Assembly (NCBI RefSeq): GCF_014648415.1
Contig: NZ_BMRB01000002.1
Location: 1,137,260-1,201,259 of the forward strand
DNA: 64,000 nt
Source of the DNA: Actinokineospora fastidiosa
GTDB lineage: Bacteria; Actinomycetota; Actinomycetes; Mycobacteriales; Pseudonocardiaceae
Reading direction: 5' to 3'
In this document: piece after piece, positions 60,783 to 64,000 of the stretch
Position numbering within the stretch: the stretch's first letter is position 1
Layout of the letters: each line of letters opens with the position of its first letter
Made by a program: the position numbers and the translations under genes
The notes under the pieces: model-generated
Database searches by the model: none
The model's input: only the letters and a program-made list of their open reading frames with translations
Told to the model about the DNA's origin: nothing

Positions 60783-61496
60783 TCAGCCCTCGCCGAGGTA
60801 GGCGGCGCGGACTCGGTGGTCGGCCAGGAGTTCGTGGCCGGGGCCCTCCAGGGTGGTACGGCCCAGGTCGACGACGTAACCGCGGTCGCACAGGGCCAGG
60901 GCGGCCAGGGCGTTCTGTTCGACCAGGAGGATCGTCGTGCCCTGCGCCTTGAGGTCGGCGAGGGTGTCGAAGATCTTCTGGGTCATGATCGGCGAGAGGC
61001 CCATCGACGGCTCGTCGAGCATGAGCAGGCGGGGGCGGGACATCATGGCCCGGCCGATCGCCAGCATCTGCTGTTCGCCGCCGGAGAACAGGCCCGCCTT
61101 GTTGTGGCGGCGTTCGCCGAGGACGGGGAACAGGTCGTACACCCGTTGGACGTCGGTGGTGACGCCGTCGTCCGTGCGGGTGTACGCGCCGAGGAGGAGG
61201 TTCTCCTCCACCGTCATGCGGGCGAACAGGCGCCTGCCCTCGGGGCAGTGGGCCACGCCCGCGCCCAGGATGGCGTGCGCGGGCTGGTTCGCGATCGACT
61301 GGCCGTCGAACAGGATGTCGCCCGCGCGCGGGCGGAGCAGGCCCGAGATGGTGCGCAGCGTGGTCGTCTTGCCCGCGCCGTTCGCGCCGATGAGGCAGAC
61401 GATCTGGCCCGTCTCGACGACGAACGAGATGTCCCTGACCGCCTCGATGGCGCCGTACGCGACCGTCAGACCGCGCACTTCCAGCAACGCGCTCAT
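60783..61496 (-). CDS. livF: Branched-chain amino-acid ABC transporter ATPase LivF
   Basis: 237 residues. Walker A is GANGAGKTTTLR, signature LFSGGEQQMLAIGRAMMSRP, Walker B LLMLDEPSMGLSP and the H loop LVEQNA. These mark the LivF-type subunit that powers uptake of leucine, isoleucine and valine. Its ATG overlaps the livG stop by 4 bp. It is the last gene of the operon. Confidence 0.95.
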   Translation of the reverse strand: MSALLEVRGLTVAYGAIEAVRDISFVVETGQIVCLIGANGAGKTTTLRTISGLLRPRAGDILFDGQSIANQPAHAILGAGVAHCPEGRRLFARMTVEENLLLGAYTRTDDGVTTDVQRVYDLFPVLGERRHNKAGLFSGGEQQMLAIGRAMMSRPRLLMLDEPSMGLSPIMTQKIFDTLADLKAQGTTILLVEQNALAALALCDRGYVVDLGRTTLEGPGHELLADHRVRAAYLGEG

Positions 61497-62320
61497 CGGC
61501 CCTCCTCACCTTCGGTCGCGGTCCCCGCGACGTCCTCCGGGGGCTTGCCCAGGTACGCCTCGATGACCCGGGGGTCGTCGCGGACGACGTCGGGCGTTCC
61601 CGCCACGAGCACCTCGCCCTGGACCAGCACGACCACGTGGTCGCACAGGCCGAAGATGAACTTGGTGTCGTGCTCGATCACGATGACCGACACGCCGCTG
61701 TCGCGGATCGCGAAGATCAGCTGGCGGGTGTCCTCGGTCTCCTGCGGGTTCATGCCCGCGGTGGGCTCGTCCAGCAGGAGCACCGACGGCTCGGTGGCCA
61801 GCGCCCGCGCGATCTCCAGGCGGCGCTGGTCGCCGTAGGGCAGGTTGCGCGACAGCTCGCCCTCGACCTGCGAGAGCCCGACGAAGTCGAGCAGCTCGCG
61901 GGAGCGCTCGCGGGCGAGCCGCTCCCCCTTGCGGAAGCCGGGGCCGTGGAAGATCGAGGCGATGGCGCCCTGACGCATCCGCACGTGCCTGCCGACCAGC
62001 ACGTTCTCCAGCACCGACATGTTCGGGAACAGCCGGATGTTCTGGAACGTCCTGGCCACGCCCGCGGCCGCGACCTTGGCCGGGTCCGACGGCAGCGTCG
62101 TCCCGTCCAGGGAGATGCGGCCGCTGGTCGGCACGTACTGGCCCGTCAGGCAGTTGAAGAACGTCGTCTTGCCCGCGCCGTTCGGCCCGATGAGGCCCAG
62201 CACCTCCTCGCGTCCCACGGTGAGGGACACGTTGTTGAGGGCGGTGAGGCCGCCGAAGACCATGCTGACGCCGCTGGCCTCCAGCAGCGGCGCTGCCGAA
62301 CGATCACTCGCGCTGCTCAT
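61493..62320 (-). CDS. livG: Branched-chain amino-acid ABC transporter ATPase LivG
   Basis: 275 residues. Walker A is GPNGAGKTTFFN, the ARTFQNIRLFPNMSVLENVL region after the Q loop is characteristic of LivG, Walker B is LLLDEPTAGMNPQE and the H loop is VIEHDTKF. The signature motif is YGDQRRLEIARALA rather than LSGGQ, as usual for LivG. Overlaps both neighbours by 4 bp. Confidence 0.95.
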   Translation of the reverse strand: MSSASDRSAAPLLEASGVSMVFGGLTALNNVSLTVGREEVLGLIGPNGAGKTTFFNCLTGQYVPTSGRISLDGTTLPSDPAKVAAAGVARTFQNIRLFPNMSVLENVLVGRHVRMRQGAIASIFHGPGFRKGERLARERSRELLDFVGLSQVEGELSRNLPYGDQRRLEIARALATEPSVLLLDEPTAGMNPQETEDTRQLIFAIRDSGVSVIVIEHDTKFIFGLCDHVVVLVQGEVLVAGTPDVVRDDPRVIEAYLGKPPEDVAGTATEGEEGR

Positions 62321-64000
62321 GAGCGCCCCTCCGTCACACCAGTCCTGCCGAGCCGCTCGTCATCGGCCCGTTCCTGTTCGGCGACCGCGCGCTCCTCGGC
62401 CTCCTTGAGCGAGCCGCCCTCGGCGGTCTCGCCCGCCAGCTCGGCCCGCCGGACCTTGTCCGGGATGAGGCCCTGCGGGCGGAAGCGCATGATCAGCACG
62501 AGCGCGAGGCCGAACAGCATCAGCCGGTAGTCGCTGAACTCGCGCAGCTTCTCCGGCAGCACGAACAGCAGCGACGCGCCGACCACGGCGCCGGGGATGG
62601 ACCCCATGCCGCCGAGGATGACCGCGGACAGCAGCGTGACGGACTCCAGGAACGTGAAGCTCTCGTAGGAGGCCGTGGTGAGCCGGTGCACGAGCACCGC
62701 GCCCGCGACACCGGCGATGGCCGCGCCGACCAGGAACGCCAGGACCTTGATCTTGCCGGTCTTGACGCCCATCGCGCGCGCGGCGTCCTCGTCCTCGCGG
62801 ACGGCAATCCACGCGCGGCCGATGCGGCTGGACTTGAGGTTGGCGAACAGCACCATCACCAGCGCGACGATGACGACGGCCAGCAGGTAGTACAGGACGC
62901 CGCCCGCGAGCTCCGCGCCGAAGACGGTGATCGCCGCGTCGCCCGGGGTGCCGAGGAAGTCCAGCGGCGGGATGCCGGGGATGGCGTTGGAGCCGCCGGT
63001 GGCCCCCGCGATGTTGTTCTGCGCCGCCTTGAAGAAGATCTCGCCGAACGCCAGGGTGACGATCGCCAGGTAGTCGCCGCGCACGCGCAGCGTCGGCGAG
63101 CCGACGATCGCGCCGAACACGCCCGCGACGATCGCGGCGATCACCAGCACCAGGACGAACGGCAGGTCGACGCCGAGGCTCGCGGACGCGGCGCCGCTGA
63201 GGTTCGCCGCGACGAACGCGCCGATGCCCATGAACGCCACGTAGCCGAGGTCGAGCAGACCGGCGAGGCCGACGACGATGTTGAGGCCGATCGCGGTCGC
63301 GGCGAACACCCCGATGTTGGTGGCGGTGTAGATCCACTGCTCGGTGCCCGCCTCGGTGAACGGCAGGACGAACGCGCAGGCCAGCAGGACCACGGCGCTG
63401 AAGGCCCGGTGCCGTTCGGCCACAGCGGACACCCAGCGCAGCAGGCCGGTCCCGTTGAGACCGCCGAACACGCCGAAGAGGAACGCCACGAACGACAGGA
63501 ACACCGCGCCCGCGTACGGGTTGGCGGCGCCGCCGCGTCCGCCCGCGGTCAGGGTGTCGGCGACGACCTTGAGCAGCGCCGCATAGGCCAGGACCAGGAC
63601 GAGCCACTCCAGCGGCTTGGCCAGCTTCAGGTCCCAGGTCACCGGCGGGGCGGCCGGGTAGGCCGAGCCCGCGACGATGGCCATGACGGCAGCGACCGCC
63701 GAGACGACCGCGCCGAAGGCGAACGCGCCGTGCGCGGAGGTGATGGTGCCGAAGCCGCCGCCCTCGACGATCAGGTACGCGGCGTTGACCACCGCGATGG
63801 CGAGCGCGCCCCAGCCGAGCGCCTTGGTCGTGCGGCCGCGGATCGCGGCGGGCGCGAACGCCACCGCGATCACCGCGACGCCGAGGAGCATGACGTGCAG
63901 GCGGAAGCCGGGCACGCCGAAGGGGGCGTCGAAGAACTGCAGTGTGGACAGTGCCGGGTAGGGCATGATGTTCAGCTGGAACGTCGCCCACGGCAGCAGG
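62317..64000 (-). CDS. livM: Branched-chain amino-acid ABC permease LivM (start beyond right edge)
   Basis: At least 549 residues. Ten or more transmembrane helices; the conserved permease region includes ATAIGLNIVVGLAGLLDLGY, GDYLAIVTLAFGEIFFKAAQ and VREDEDAARAMGVKTGKIKV. The long hydrophobic N-terminal extension (about 1-200) is found in some actinobacterial LivM proteins. ATG 63966 is possible, but there is no ribosome site before it and the frame stays open to the window edge (LLPWATFQLNI before it), so the true start may lie outside. livH and a binding-protein gene are expected further right. Confidence 0.9.
   Translation of the reverse strand, partial: LLPWATFQLNIMPYPALSTLQFFDAPFGVPGFRLHVMLLGVAVIAVAFAPAAIRGRTTKALGWGALAIAVVNAAYLIVEGGGFGTITSAHGAFAFGAVVSAVAAVMAIVAGSAYPAAPPVTWDLKLAKPLEWLVLVLAYAALLKVVADTLTAGGRGGAANPYAGAVFLSFVAFLFGVFGGLNGTGLLRWVSAVAERHRAFSAVVLLACAFVLPFTEAGTEQWIYTATNIGVFAATAIGLNIVVGLAGLLDLGYVAFMGIGAFVAANLSGAASASLGVDLPFVLVLVIAAIVAGVFGAIVGSPTLRVRGDYLAIVTLAFGEIFFKAAQNNIAGATGGSNAIPGIPPLDFLGTPGDAAITVFGAELAGGVLYYLLAVVIVALVMVLFANLKSSRIGRAWIAVREDEDAARAMGVKTGKIKVLAFLVGAAIAGVAGAVLVHRLTTASYESFTFLESVTLLSAVILGGMGSIPGAVVGASLLFVLPEKLREFSDYRLMLFGLALVLIMRFRPQGLIPDKVRRAELAGETAEGGSLKEAEERAVAEQERADDERLGRTGVTEGRS

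Overview
The window is very GC-rich, densely packed DNA from an actinomycete, most likely of the order Pseudonocardiales (Saccharothrix, Actinokineospora and Lentzea are the kind of genus I have in mind). The evidence is the run of actinobacterial marker genes: egtA, a garA/MerR/bifunctional-nuclease/MerR/gcvP block that matches the Mycobacterium tuberculosis Rv1822-Rv1832 neighbourhood, a coaE with a fused GrpB-like tail, and liv, polA, rpsA, coaE and uvrB in the broad order seen in other actinomycetes. GTG starts, 4-bp stop/start overlaps and leaderless-looking promoters are common. It reads as ordinary chromosome: I see no rRNA, tRNA, CRISPR array, transposase or phage gene.

Layout. 1-7.2 kb: ergothioneine gene egtA (cut by the left edge), an AcnR-like TetR regulator with an MFS exporter, a tandem pair of CNNM/CBS membrane proteins, and a conserved protein of uncertain function. 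7.2-13.6 kb: a secreted GH18 chitinase with a DasR-like site in its promoter, a four-gene membrane-protein/two-component operon, and a tyrosinase locus (melC1-melC2) with a divergent second melC1-like gene. 13.7-18.7 kb: two tandem secreted peptidoglycan-binding-like proteins, a LuxR-type regulator with two sensor-like partners, and a DoxX/TetR divergent pair with two operators. 19-22.4 kb: aldo/keto reductase, a 63-aa S1-domain protein preceded by a leaderless mini-ORF, and a two-gene cassette of unknown function. 22.5-29.7 kb: gcvP under a tandem glycine riboswitch, then the MerR/nuclease/MerR/GarA/phosphatidyltransferase block and a PfpI-like protein. 29.8-34 kb: FAD oxidase, crotonase, a 48-aa protein, ArsR regulator plus MFS exporter.

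34.1-40.1 kb is the most unusual part. Five overlapping genes encode a MoxR-type AAA+ ATPase, an unknown protein, a protein joining a zinc-metallopeptidase-like HEVGH domain to a von Willebrand factor A domain, a second unknown protein, and a PaaK-like adenylate-forming enzyme. Each start overlaps the preceding stop, which points to one functional unit. A secreted guanyl-specific RNase lies tail to tail with it.

41-64 kb: uvrB, a DUF5685 protein with a Cys/His-rich tail, a DUF402 protein, coaE, a lipoprotein and rpsA. Then come a methyltransferase/GNAT pair, an aldo/keto reductase, a YhgE/Pip membrane protein operon with its TetR regulator and a palindromic operator, a hotdog thioesterase, polA, bluB, a Rossmann-like protein, a Nudix hydrolase and the livF-livG-livM end of a branched-chain amino-acid ABC transporter operon that runs off the right edge. 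A 121-bp element occurs twice in inverted orientation (40.6 and 60.6 kb) and is not explained by any gene.
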